Shown here: piece after piece, positions 11,070 through 21,547 of the stretch
Layout: every line of letters begins with the position of its first letter
Position numbering within the stretch: the stretch's first letter is position 1
Source of the DNA: Lactifluus volemus
Lineage: Eukaryota > Basidiomycota > Agaricomycetes > Russulales > Russulaceae
Reading direction: 5' to 3'
DNA: 64,000 bases
NCBI GenBank assembly: GCA_022376515.1
Contig: WTXI01000013.1
Location: forward strand, 248,001 to 312,000
The notes under the pieces: generated by a model
What the model saw: only the letters and a program-made list of their open reading frames with translations
What the model was told of the DNA's origin: nothing
Database searches by the model: none
Made by a program: the position numbers and the translations under genes

Positions 11070-12848
11070 ATGAGCGCGACCCTCCTCAGAATAGAATTCC
11101 CCGACAACGAAACACTGATCCCAGTACCCACCCGATACAACGATGACTTACCTGCGCATGTGAAAGGCGGTATATACTGGAACCCTACAGACCGGTGTTA
11201 CTGCGTAGCGCAAGAAGGAGAGTCGGTTCGCGTAGAATTCATCAATGACGTCTGGCACGCCGTACTACGCCACCACGAGATACTCAAATCCTGCCCCGCG
11301 CTCAGACTCAATGAAGCGGCAGGAGCAGGATGGTGGCATGAGAACGATGCCCAACACCCGAATAACCGCGCTCTTAATGCAATAAGGGAGGACAGTGAGG
11401 ACGATGGAAGCACGGGGGAGCCGGAACCAACGACCCCCCTATCCACCCACTCCTACCAAGAACCACCAGCAAACACCCCGATGACCCACCTAGCAGAACA
11501 GGTTGATGCCATCACAATAGAACCAGAACCAATACAAGTCAGAGCAACTATGACCGAAGCACCGATCGTTGAAGCCAATCTGGCTATAAGGGGAGGAGGA
11601 CCACTCCCTCCGATCGGTAACCAAGGATGGGTACTCAACCAAGGAGGGGCACCGCCTCCAGGACCGCCTCAAGGCCCGCCACAGGGACCGCCTCAAGGCC
11701 CGCCACAGGGACCGCCTCAAGGCCCGCCACAGGGACCGCCTCAAGGCCCGCCTCAGGGAGGAGGACCCCCAGGCTGGCCCCCGGTTGGGCCCCCAGGAGG
11801 AGGACCCCCAGGAGGTGGACTACCACAAGGACCGATGCCAGGACCGGGTTACCTCATGGGAGCACCCACTGGACGACCACCCACCATTTTTGATGGAGAC
11901 AGACAGAAAGCAGACGACTTCATGGACGAGTGGAACCTCTTTTGCCTCAACAACACGTTCAACTACGCCTTCGCCCTCCCCTACCAAAGAGTTGCCAACT
12001 GCCTGTCCTACATCAAGGGGCCCAAGGTCGCCAATTGGAATAGGACCCAGGTCCAATGGCTCCACAACGTCACAACACGAAACGTGAACCCAGTCGGTTA
12101 TGATAACCAATGGCTGTGGGACACTTTCGCGGATGAATTCAGGAACGCGTTCCAGGACACAGCAGCGGAACAGAACGCAGAAAGAAACCTCTCTAACCTT
12201 CAGATGAAGGGAGGAGAACTAGACACCTACGTCAGCGACTTCACGGAACTCGCCAGGAAGGCAAACAGAAGCCTTCAGGACAAAGGAACCATTATTATGT
12301 TCCGACAAGGACTCCAACAAGGACTACACAACGCCCTCTACCACATCAACCCAGCCCCACGCACCTTCCAGCAGTGGGTAGATGCGGCAAGAGCCGAGCA
12401 AGCCAAATGGGCGGAGTGGGGTGCACACGGATTCCAGGAACGCATAAAGAAGTACAAAGAAAGCAAAGATGGCAGGCGCACCTGGCAGGAACGTGCTAAG
12501 AACAGACAGAAAGACCGACGATCCGACGCCATGGATGTAGACAACGTCCAGGTCAACGCCATGACGGACGCAGAAAAAGACAACCTTATGAAGAAAGGAG
12601 CTTGCTTCTTCTGCAAGGAGACTGGACACATGGCCAGGGTCTGTCCCAAGAAGAAAGGAAGGACGAACACCTGGAAAACTGCGCCCAAACGTGTAGTGGC
12701 AAAAGAAGCCTCTGCAACCAGCGTGGAACCAAGTGAGGGACCAGAAGAAGACGACGACAAGAGAGACTTTCTAGGAAAAGTCAGAGGAATGTCCAGAGAG
12801 CAACGCGAGGAGCTCATGGACAGTATGCTGAAAGACGAGGGTTTTTAG
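11070..12848 (+). CDS. Gag polyprotein of chromovirus 1
   Basis: Gag forms the virus-like particle and packages element RNA. The frame is open upstream, but the first good ATG is at 11070 (MSATLLRIEF). Order: N-terminal domain shared with element 2 gag (DLPAHV.., VEFINDVWH); a Pro/Gln/Gly-rich linker made by a 24-bp tandem repeat; the retrotransposon gag core (FDGDRQKADDFMDEW.., LDTYVSDFTELARKAN, MFRQGLQQGL); a basic stretch; and a CCHC zinc knuckle CFFCKETGHMARVC (CX2CX4HX4C) near residue 512. It ends in TAG at 12846-12848, directly behind the heptamer GGGTTTT, with pol lying in the -1 frame. No internal break is seen, so gag alone could still be made. Confidence 0.85.
   Translation: MSATLLRIEFPDNETLIPVPTRYNDDLPAHVKGGIYWNPTDRCYCVAQEGESVRVEFINDVWHAVLRHHEILKSCPALRLNEAAGAGWWHENDAQHPNNRALNAIREDSEDDGSTGEPEPTTPLSTHSYQEPPANTPMTHLAEQVDAITIEPEPIQVRATMTEAPIVEANLAIRGGGPLPPIGNQGWVLNQGGAPPPGPPQGPPQGPPQGPPQGPPQGPPQGPPQGPPQGGGPPGWPPVGPPGGGPPGGGLPQGPMPGPGYLMGAPTGRPPTIFDGDRQKADDFMDEWNLFCLNNTFNYAFALPYQRVANCLSYIKGPKVANWNRTQVQWLHNVTTRNVNPVGYDNQWLWDTFADEFRNAFQDTAAEQNAERNLSNLQMKGGELDTYVSDFTELARKANRSLQDKGTIIMFRQGLQQGLHNALYHINPAPRTFQQWVDAARAEQAKWAEWGAHGFQERIKKYKESKDGRRTWQERAKNRQKDRRSDAMDVDNVQVNAMTDAEKDNLMKKGACFFCKETGHMARVCPKKKGRTNTWKTAPKRVVAKEASATSVEPSEGPEEDDDKRDFLGKVRGMSREQREELMDSMLKDEGF
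11661..11756 (+). repeat. 24-bp tandem repeat, four copies, in gag
   Basis: Four head-to-tail 24-bp units beginning GGACCGCCTCAAGG encode repeated GPPQGPPQ. The fourth differs near its end. It makes a flexible Pro/Gln/Gly linker between the gag N-terminal domain and capsid-like core. Confidence 0.9.
12839..12845 (+). promoter_or_regulatory. Probable -1 ribosomal frameshift site at end of gag
   Basis: GGGTTTT read as G GGT TTT in the gag frame, immediately followed by the gag stop TAG. It fits the X XXY YYZ slippery rule. A -1 slip here leads straight into the open protease-RT frame (FLGSSNPPAWE..). Element 2 has GGATTTT in the same place before its TGA. Confidence 0.6.
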
Positions 12849-14032
12849 GCAGCTCTAACCCACCGGCCTGGGAAAGAGCTATAGAACTGTATCGGATCGG
12901 TATTAGGACTCGGAATTCTATGATTTTGAATGTGCCCTACCGATCCATGCAGCGAATGGCCGAAGTAAAAACCCTTGTGGACAGCGGAGCCACAGAAAAT
13001 CTCATGGACACCTCCACCGCCTCTTTCTTGAACATCGCCCTCCAGAAACTCCCCCTTCCTCGAACCATCACCAACGCCGATGGCTCTGCTAATACAGCAG
13101 GAGCCCTCACCCACTACTGCGAGCTCAGAATTAGACAAGGAGACAAAGAAGAAGTGCAGAACTTCTACGTCTCAAACCTGGGCTCAGACCGAATCATCTT
13201 GGGATATCCTTGGCTGAAAGCGTTCCAACCGAAGTTCGATTGGGAGACCAGTCAACTGAAAGGACCTCCAGTACGCCTAGAAGCCAAGTGGTACGACCGA
13301 GTGAGGAAAAGACAGGAACAAATGATAGTACGAAGAGCGTGCGTAGACCCTGCCTGGGAAGAAGGAGACGAAATCATTCTAGTCAGCAAAGTCAATATGG
13401 CACAGCAATGGGCGGAAAAAGCGAACAAAGACAAAGAGAAAGTAGAAATTCCCCCACAATACTGAGACTTTACCGACGTCTTCTCTGAAGAAGGAGTGAA
13501 ACGATTCCCGCCATCCAGACCAGAAGACCACGCAATCAAACTCAAACCAGAAGTACCAGACGTTATTAACTGCAAAGTGTACCCCCTGACCATGGCGGAA
13601 AAGCAAGCCACAAAGGAGTGGATTGACGAACACGAACAGAAGAACTATATCGAAAAATCCAACTCCCCTTGGTCCACACCCTGGTTCTTCATCAAAAAGA
13701 AAGATGGTAGTCTCCGTCCCATCCAAGACTATCGTGAAGTCAACAAGTGGACAGTCAGAGACGTCTACCCCATGCCAAGGATAGAACAGATCATGGAGGA
13801 GCTCAGTGGCAAAGAACTGTTCACCAAGTTCGATATCCGATCAGGGTACCACAATATATGTATCAAAGAGGAGGACCGCTGGAAAGCGGCCTTCAAAACC
13901 CCCTTCGGACTGTACCACCCCAACGTCATGTTATTCGGACTAAACAACTCCCCAGCCACCTTCCAACGCATGGCGGACAGAGTCTTTAAACCCATCTATG
14001 ATGAATTTCCTGGGGAATGCCACGGGTACATG
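12846..14032 (+). pseudogene. Pol of chromovirus 1: protease and truncated reverse transcriptase
   Basis: In the -1 frame after gag comes a retropepsin-type aspartic protease (LVDSGATENLMD; active Asp in DSG) and a linker. A TGA at 13463-13465 then interrupts the frame at PPQY/DFTDVF. The same frame continues as RT: PEDHAIKL, SPWSTPWFFIKKKDGSLRPIQDYREVN, KFDIRSGYHN, WKAAFKTPFGLYHP and NSPATFQRMADRVF. It ends just before the expected YMDD catalytic motif, where the LTR of element 2 starts. RNase H and integrase are absent. Non-functional in cis because of the stop and the truncation. Confidence 0.85.
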
Positions 14033-14968
14033 TGTTACGGTTATGCGGGCCGCCCGGCCCATTTCTTACTATTTTCCGTCTGATTTTCGACTTGTGTTGT
14101 GACCTAGGACCCCTTTCCTTGGCCAGCCCCTTCTGTTCCGCTTCTAGGGGCTGTGCGTCGCCGTTTTGGACGTGTATTTGACTCAGGGATCATGACTCAA
14201 ATCTTGAGTCAGCGTTCTTGACTCAGATCTTGAGTCAGACACACTGAGTCAGTTCTTGAGTCATCAGAACTGACTCAGGTCCTTAGTCAATAGTCTTGAC
14301 TTCGCTACTGTACTGTGACCTTTGTAGGATAGCTGGCTGGCCCTCTGTACGCATAAATAGGGCCCTGTAGACGAGCTAAAGCCCCAGCTTCAGCTTCGTC
14401 TAGAATCGCAGTTCATTGTTCCCCGCTCACACTCGCATCGCATCTTCTCCTCTCTTCTTGTGAATCCCCTCTTCGTACCTTGATCCAGGTACTTCGCGCC
14501 ACGATCAGACATCTGTGAATTTGTTCCATTTCCTTGTAACAAGTTCCCAGACGCCTGAACCCTAATACGAACGCGCTGTGAGAAGTAGTCTCACTTCTCA
14601 CCTCGCGTCCGCGTCACAAACCTTAGTTCAACCTCTCACGAGTGTCCTTGGAAGGCGAGACTCCCTTGCATCCCAATTACACTCGCGCCCGTGTTGCGGT
14701 TGAACCTACACATCGTCATTCATCCATCTGCCACCGTCTATCCTCTTTAGGAACGGTAACTCCGACCATCGCGTGCGCCGGCCCGTATTAACCGCCTCAC
14801 GCGATACGAACCCCAAGAGTTCGCACAGTCAAGTCTACTCCTTGTTGGACCTTGCCTGCGCGCTCTAGAATCGACTATTTGGTGTTGCTAGTCTTGTCCG
14901 ACTCGCCACAGCAAATAGCCAACCTGAACGAAGCTCACTTCGAGCCACGGTCCCTGCGAACCGTGACA
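14033..14968 (+). repeat. 5' LTR of chromovirus 2
   Basis: Begins TGTTACGG and ends CCGTGACA; 936 bp. It contains the bZIP-site array (14179-14308), a TATA-like cataaatag at 14352-14360 and a long U5. It differs from the 3' LTR by scattered substitutions and a one-base indel near its start. Confidence 0.92.
14179..14308 (+). promoter_or_regulatory. Array of TGA(C/G)TCA bZIP sites in 26-bp units (5' LTR U3)
   Basis: Eight exact TGACTCA/TGAGTCA heptamers start at 14179, 14193, 14205, 14219, 14231, 14245, 14257 and 14271. Two decayed ones follow at 14283 (TTAGTCA) and 14297 (TGACTTC). Spacing alternates strictly 14, 12, 14, 12 and so on, giving five 26-bp units with two sites each. The heptamer is the known Gcn4/AP-1 consensus; an enhancer role upstream of the TATA-like box at 14352 is inferred. 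Confidence 0.8.
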
Positions 14969-15156
14969 TAAGCTGAAGCTCTTCCCCTCCACTTCTTCGT
15001 CACAAGAAGTGTACCCCGAACGAACCAAACCGTTGCCCACTTTCTTTTCAGGCCGAGAAAGTGTGTGCCAGAGTGCACAGAAATTTTTTCGTTCCTCTTG
15101 CTAGAGTGAACAACTTATAGGCTACTGAGACCGCTCCTCTTGCGAAGAGTGGGCGA

Positions 15157-17079
15157 TTGATCGACAAAACGGCTTCCATAACTGTTGGTTGGACCTCAGA
15201 GAAGGGGAAGCTCAGCAGAGTCGAAACCAGAGACGCACCAGACCTCCCAGACCACGTAGTTGGGCACGCCTTTTGGATAGAACGTCAAGAAAACCCCAAG
15301 CAAAGTGCCTATTGGGCTTTTGACAAAGGAGATCCACACGGACCCATCGAGTTTATCAACCAAAAGTGGTATCACGTCGAGTGGTTCGATAAACAACAGA
15401 CCTACGCGACGGAGATAGGGAGATACATCACAGACGACGACATTGCACGATTTGAACTCGGCTGGTGGAAACCAAGTGATCCACAGCACCCAGACTATCC
15501 AGTACACGCGCTGTCCTTGACACCGGCAGGCTCAGGATCCGGAAGTACCCCAGAGTGACCCGAAGCACTTTCACCTAGTGGACAGTTATTTGAACCGGTC
15601 TATCAAGCCGCACAACCCCCTTTAACCAGTGTTCCCCCAGGAATTCATCAGCAGCTTGAACCAACCTCGACGTTGCAAGTGCCCCCAGCACAAAAACAAA
15701 TGGACTCACCATACTCCGACGTCAGTGTGTCAATGGTGACAGACCCAACCAGTGGAATGTTGGTGGATCCCACCATGTTTCCAGTCGCCCTCTCCCCCTC
15801 TCCACAACCTCATCCTAGTGTGCCTAGTGGTAGTGCGTTCATCAGGTCTGCTGCAGTCAGCACTGCCATTACCGCACCAACAGCACTAGCGGGCATCACA
15901 GGATTCAGCTCCTCTGGGCAACCTGGAGGAGGACCTCCGGCTGGGGCACAGCCGGGAGGAAGTGGAGGCGGTGGTGGAGGCGGCGGTGGAGGCGGCGGTG
16001 GAGGTGGAGGCGGGGAGGAGGCGGAGGAGGAGCTCCCCCTCCGGGAGGACAAGCAGCAGGTGGTCAACCACACCAGCCTTCAGCCCTCTATGGCACGATC
16101 CCTGAAATTTCAATGGGGATCGTGACGACCTCGCACGTTTCCGCCGCGCCTTCTCAGTCTTTTGGGAAATGAACCGGGACCACCCCTCCATAAGCAACCC
16201 TTATCTGCGGGTCCTCACCTGTATAGGAAGGATCCGAGGCAAGGCAGTTGACCAGTGGGTTGATGGAATCATCCAGCCTCTCATGAATGGAGTGGCGATG
16301 TGGCGACAGCATCCACACCACCTCCTAGCCACTGATCCCAACGATGAAATGGTTTGGACGAACTTCGACAACGCATTCAGGGCACAGTTCGAAAACACTG
16401 TGGCCAGAGAGGAGGCGTTGGGAAGACTGCTCACCCTGGAGATGCAGGGGGAGGACCTCAAAACGTACATCAATGACTTCAACACACTAATCGCTCTCGC
16501 CAAGTGGGGTCCAAACGAGCAAGGAACCCTCCTTCGGTTCAAGGATGGGCTGAAGCGAGCCCTCCGCGAAAAGATCATTGATTTTGAACCCACCTTGCCT
16601 GACACTCTAGCGGGATGGCAGGCAGCGGCCCTGAGGCGCCAAGGGAGGTGGATCGAAGCCAGAGCCACCTCTGGAGACAGGCCAGGCCAGGACTTCCGCC
16701 GACGCCTTGCTGCGGCCTTGGGGAGGTACCAGCCAGGCAGACAAGCGAAGCCACGGCCCTCAGACGCCATGGACGTGGACGCCATTCGCACAGGGGGGCC
16801 TACCCCTGAAGAAAAAAGAAGCTACGCGCGGAAGGACGATGTTTCTTCTGCCGCCGGCAGGGCCACATGAGTAGCTCATGCCCTGAGAAGAAAAAGGGCC
16901 AGCACAAGGACAGCAAGCCTGCACAGCGCCCTGCCGCAGTGCGGGCTGTCGAAGAAGAAAGAAAGGAAATCACCCGCGACCAGCTTATGGACGGACTTAT
17001 GAAGTTGTCTGACGACGACAAGGAACGCTTTATCAAGGATATGGTTGACTCCACCGACTCTGCGCCCCAGGATTTTTGA
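15157..17079 (+). pseudogene. Gag of chromovirus 2, disrupted
   Basis: The same domain order as gag 1: an N-terminal domain (DLPDHVVGHAFW.., IEFINQKWYHVEWF), a Ser/Pro-rich linker, a Gly run encoded by GGN repeats (about 15958-16020), the gag core (AQFENTVAREEALGRLLTLE, DLKTYINDFNTLIALAKWG) and a zinc knuckle CFFCRRQGHMSSSC at about 16840-16880. Breaks are an in-frame TGA at 15556-15558, a frame change after the Gly run (about 16080-16150), and another at about 16805-16840 just before the knuckle. No ATG heads the open frame, so the start is unknown. The frame ends in TGA at 17077-17079, behind GGATTTT. Confidence 0.8.
17070..17076 (+). promoter_or_regulatory. Probable -1 frameshift site at end of gag 2
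   Basis: GGATTTT (G GAT TTT in the gag frame) lies directly before the gag TGA, and pol is open in the -1 frame. Position and form parallel GGGTTTT in element 1. Confidence 0.55.
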
Positions 17080-20000
17080 AGAGCTCATGCCGCGCGACCT
17101 GGGTACGAGCCTTAGGACTGAAACGAATGTACATTAGCTATGCCAATGCCAATGCTTTGAATTTGCCCATTTCGTTTTCAAATGTCCACAAAACGGTCGC
17201 AGATGTCGCCTTAGTCGACAGTGGAGCCACGGAAAACTTCCTTGATCAGCGCACAGTCCGTCGATGGGGGCTCAGCACTCATAAACTCCCTCACCCCCGC
17301 TACGTCTACAATGTGGATGGAACCCAGAACCAAGCTGGGACACTCACGGAGTACTGTGTTCTTCGCTGTGTCGTAGGAGACAAGGATACCCTCCAGCGGT
17401 TCTATGTCACCAATCTTGGCAAAGATCGTGTACTCTTGGGGCACCCCTGGCTCTCAGAGTTCAATCCTCGCATCGATTGGACCAAGGGGGAAGTGCAGAA
17501 TGGAGGAGTACGGATCGAAACCAAGTGGAGGAAGTTTCAGCGCCCTCGTCAGATATACAAGGACAGGGAAAAGGAACCAGCACGCATTGATCGCACCAAT
17601 GTGGCCCAGGAATGGGCCATAAAGGCGCACCAAGAGCAGGTAGCCAGTGGGGAAAAGCGCGAGGTGCTGCCACCCCAATACCAGGACTATGTGGACGTCT
17701 TTGACGAAGAGAAATCCCATCGCTTCCCACCTTCACGACCAGAGGATCATGCCATCGTCTTGAAGGAGGACGCCCCAGCTACCATCAATTGTAAGGTCTA
17801 TGCCCTCACGAGGGAGGAGAAGGAGGCGACCCAGAAGTTCTTGAAAGAGAATGAGCAGTGGGGATTCATCGAAAAATCCAACTCTCCTTGGTCGACCCCT
17901 TGGTTCTTATAAAGAAAAGAGATGGGAGTCTCCGACCCATCCAGGACTATAGGGAAGTGAACAGTTGGACGATTCGAGATGTGTACCCCATCCCTCGCAT
18001 TGAACAAATTCTGGAAGCGCTGCATGGACGCACCCTCTTCACGGCACTAGACATTCGTTGGGGCTATCATAACATCCAGATTCGCCCTGAGGATCGATGG
18101 AAGGCCGCGTTTAAGACTCCCTTTGGCCTGTACCAACCAAAGGTGATGCTCTTCGCCTCCAGAACTCTCCAGCCACCTTTCAGCGTTGCATGGATCGGGT
18201 CTTCGCTAAGATCATGAACCGCTACCCAGGGAAGGTGTTTGTGTACATGGACGACGTCTTGGTGGCCACAGGGGGAGATGTGGAGGAGCACAGGAGGATA
18301 GTCCGAGAAATCCTCGAGATGTTCCGCCAGGAATCCTTCTTCCTCAAACTGTCGAAGTGCAAGTTTGAGCAACCAGCATTGACTACCTTGGCATCCGCGT
18401 GGAACATGGGACTATCCGCATCGATCCCACGAAGAGGAAAGGACTATCTCAATGGCCTCGAACCTTGTCTTCAGTGAAAGAGGTCCGGAGCACGCTTGGT
18501 GTTTTGGGGTACCAGAGACCATTCATCCCCCACTTTGCACATCTTGCGGCGCCACTCACTGCTTTACTGAAGAAGGGACGACCATTCGAATGGACGGATG
18601 AGTGCACCAAGGCCCTGGATGCACTCCTCCAGATCATAGAGTCCGATCCTGTCCTCCAAAGACCTGATTATGACCGCCCCTTCGAGATGGAGGTGGACGC
18701 GTCCCAGTATGCCACTGGGGCCATCCTCTACCAACGAAATGACAAACAGAGGCTCTGTCCAGTGGGCTACCACTCCCAGACATTGAACGAAGCTGAGAGA
18801 GGGTATGACGTCCACGATAGAGAGCTCTTGGCGGTAATTCGGGGTTTGCGACGATGGAGACACTTGTTCCTCTCCTCTCCCTTCACTGCCATTGTGCACA
18901 CCGATCATAATAATCTTCGATACTACCGGCAACCCCAAGAATCAACCGACGCGTAGCAAAGGTACCTAGTGACCTTGCGGACTACAATTACAAACTGGTG
19001 CACCGCCCAGGCAAGCTGAACAAGGCTGACGCGCTGTCCAGACCACCAGGGGTGGATGAAGGGAACACGATAACGAAAAACACCCTTGTCCTGCCTGACA
19101 AACTCTTCGCGCGGGCAGCGGAGGTCAGCAGTCTGAACACAGGTTTGGGATTGGCAAGCACGCACACCGAGCTATTTCGCAGAGCTGCATCGCTCCTACC
19201 CACTGGACTCAGTAAATCACCACTGGGTGCACCAAGGAAGACCTGTGGTCGCAGACCAGGAGGATCTGAAGCGACAGATCTTACATGAGTACCATGACCA
19301 TGCCTTGGCTGGGCACCCAGCATCGCCACGACGCTTCAGAAGGTGTCTGAGGACTACTGGTGGCCAACAATGCGGCAGTTTGTCAGAACTACGTTAAGGA
19401 TGTGCAACTTGCCAAATGACGAAACCCAACACTGGTGAAACCCTAAACCACCATTGATGCCGATCACTGTTGAGCCAAAGGCAATCCCTTTCCAGACCAT
19501 TTCCCTTGACCTCATCACCGATCTCCAGTCTCAAAGGGATATGACTCGATCCTCACAGTAGTAGACCACGATTGCTCGAAGGCAGCCTTCTTCTTGCCCT
19601 GTCCAGAAGACAATTGACGCAGAAGAAGTGGCCCGGCTCTATGTGGAACACATCTTCCCCTCTTTGGCTGCCCCCACCACGTCATTTCGGACAGGGATCC
19701 CCGTTTTACTGCCACTTTACCCGCCAGATGTGTGAACTGCTAGGAATCACACAGAACATCAGCTCTGCTTACCATCCGCAGACTGATGGACAATCAGAAC
19801 GCGCTAATCAGTGGGTGGAGCAGTATTTGCGGATCTATGGAAGCAGCCAACAAGACGACTGGGCAAACCTTCTTCCTCTCGCCCAATTTGTTCACAACTC
19901 CTGGCCAAATGCGAGCACAGGGAAGACTCCCTGTGAACTCTTGTGGGGCGCAAACCCAATCATCCACCCCGGGAAAAAGACAAATATCCCGCTTACATCA

Positions 20001-20530
20001 AGGCAGATGTGGCTTAAGGAGGCTAGGGAGCGCGCCCAGGATGCTATCAGAAAGCACAGGAACTGTGGCTAAAAAGCGCCAGAGAAAGAAGGGTCAAAGC
20101 ACTTCTACCCATTCGAAAAAGGACAACAAGTATTGTGGAGGGAACAAACCTAAAGACAATGTATCCGTCCGCAAAGTTGGGCCCAAAAGATATGGTCCAT
20201 TCCCATCATTGACGTCATTTCCCCTGTGGTGTACCGCCTCAGCTTCCCCCACACTGGCGCATTCACAATGTCTTCCACGCGTCCTTGTTAACACCTTACA
20301 AGGAGACGGAGAGCATGGGCGCAACTTCGCAGAGCCGCCACTGATCTGATGGAAGGCGAACCAGAATATGAGGTGGAGCAGATCATTGATGCGCGCAAGA
20401 AAGGGAAGGCAGAAAAGCTTGAGTATCTCCTTCGTTGGAAGGGATATTCACCGCTCATGATAGTTGGGAACCCGCTGACAATGTGAAGGCTCCGGAGCTC
20501 ATTAAGGAATTCTATCAGCGCAACCCCAAT
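17077..20530 (+). pseudogene. Pol of chromovirus 2: PR, RT, RNase H, integrase, chromodomain, many frame breaks
   Basis: Protease carries LVDSGATENFLD. RT carries SRPEDHAIVLK, SPWSTPWFL, KKRDGSLRPIQDYREVN, ALDIRWGYHN and the catalytic VYMDDVLVAT near 18240-18270. RNase H carries MEVDASQYATGAILYQ, SQTLNEAERGYDVHDRELLA and VHTDHNNLRY. A tether VHRPGKLNKADALSRPP follows. The integrase zinc-binding part is badly broken; its core retains SSAYHPQTDGQSERANQ and NSWPNASTGKTPCELLWG. The chromodomain (YEVEQIIDARKKG.., LRWKGYS, then DSWEPADN) lies at about 20363-20500. Frame changes fall at about 17905, 18155, 18380, 18950-19000, several between 19290 and 19720, and 20450; where alignment with element 1 is clear they look like single-base losses. 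Catalytically dead as written. Confidence 0.88.
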
Positions 20531-21510
20531 GCGATAGGAGGAGGAAGGATAAAAGCGAAGAGGAAGAGACGAATCCGCACCATCATCACCCCCACTACCT
20601 CCTCCTCCATGAGTAATGCCTTACAACTTGCGTTCCAGTACCCCAACTCGGAGGATGACTACCTCCAACTCCTCGACTCGTCGTTCAACTCCCTCACGGT
20701 CTGTGAGGGGGGGGAGAGTGGTCCCTCTCAGAGACGTCCCTTGCCGAGGGCACCCCAGCAGAACCAGCCCAGATCAGCGCCGCCACCGTACAGGAGGACC
20801 ACCCGCTCGCCTCGCCAAGAGCCTCGCCGCAGCCCCTCGTACCGTCCGAGGACCCCATCTCCTCTCCCAGGCCCGACGCCGCCTCCCCAACTCTCGCCTA
20901 TCCAGGAAGCCCTGGAGACGCTAGCAGCGGACATGAGGTTCCAGCCAGAAGTCATGTCGCTGGAGACCCCCACGCGCTGCGATCCGAACCCCCTCACGAT
21001 CCCTGGAAGGTCTTCAGCTGGGCCCAACCTTCTGCAGGTGACGGTGCTCATCAACTCCAGGGGATACGTGCAGCAGATGGGGACAGCCTACGTTCACTCG
21101 TCGTCGCGTCTTCGTCGCATGGGGGGCCGTCTGGTGGTGATTCCGGAGTCAGCCCTCTGAGAATCACGGGCAAGCGCAAGAGGAAGGGGAAGAAGTCACA
21201 TTATTGTGGCAAGTGCAACAAGGATGGGGCGGACCACAAGTACGAGAACTGTCCTTTGTGGAGGGAGTGCCTCTATTGCCAGAAGAAGGGGCACTACTCC
21301 CATGACTGTCACCACCCCCATACGCGTTGCACCGTCTACAGGTGCCGGGTCTTCCCTGACCACCAGTACTATGGGAGGAACTGTCCTATCAAGGCCACGG
21401 AGTTGCGGCCCGTTACTCATCTTTGGGATGAGTATGATGCGGATGACGTCGACGCAGGTGAGGCGCTTTTTGATGACATTGACTGGGAGTCCATGGACAG
21501 GGGTGACTGA
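20531..21510 (+). CDS. 3'-terminal zinc-knuckle reading frame of chromovirus 2
   Basis: Downstream of the chromodomain the frame stays open to 21160, with a Pro/Arg/Ser-rich segment (possible separate ATG at 20609). After a frame change, 21165-21510 encodes a basic KRKRKGKK stretch and three Cys/His clusters: CGKC..H..C, CLYCQKKGHYSHDC (a perfect CX2CX4HX4C knuckle) and CTVYRC..H..C. It ends in an acidic tail (DEYDADDVDAGE). It lies where env would be in a retrovirus but has no signal or membrane segment. It looks like a nucleic-acid-binding accessory protein or a duplicated gag tail. No function is established; the frame change makes integrity doubtful. Confidence 0.5.
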
Positions 21511-21547
21511 GGCGCATGGTGGTACATGCGCCTAGGAGAGAGGGTAC

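Larger units (their letters stand above)
10271..14032 (+). mobile_element. Ty3/gypsy chromovirus 1, 5' half only
   Basis: The element shows a 5' LTR (10271-10717), a gag frame, a protease and the first part of reverse transcriptase, then stops where the LTR of a second element begins at 14033. The rest (YXDD part of RT, RNase H, integrase, 3' LTR) does not reappear to the right of the second element, so this is not a simple nested insertion. Gag, protease and RT resemble those of element 2 (for example SGATENxxD in protease, SRPEDHAI and SPWSTPWF in RT). The two belong to the same broad clade, but their LTRs differ in length and sequence. Confidence 0.85.

Noticed and set aside
11627..11893. 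Thr/Ala-rich frame and antisense frames over the gag repeat
   Set aside because: Alternative readings of the 24-bp repeat inside the gag frame.
14177..14310. CRISPR-like short regularly spaced repeats
   Set aside because: The 7-bp palindromes at 12/14-bp spacing lie in an LTR promoter of a eukaryotic retroelement; repeat and spacer sizes are far from CRISPR and no cas genes exist.
20728..21054. 108-codon minus-strand frame
   Set aside because: Shadow of the Pro/Arg-rich plus frame of chromovirus 2; Gly/Arg-rich with no start context or relatives.
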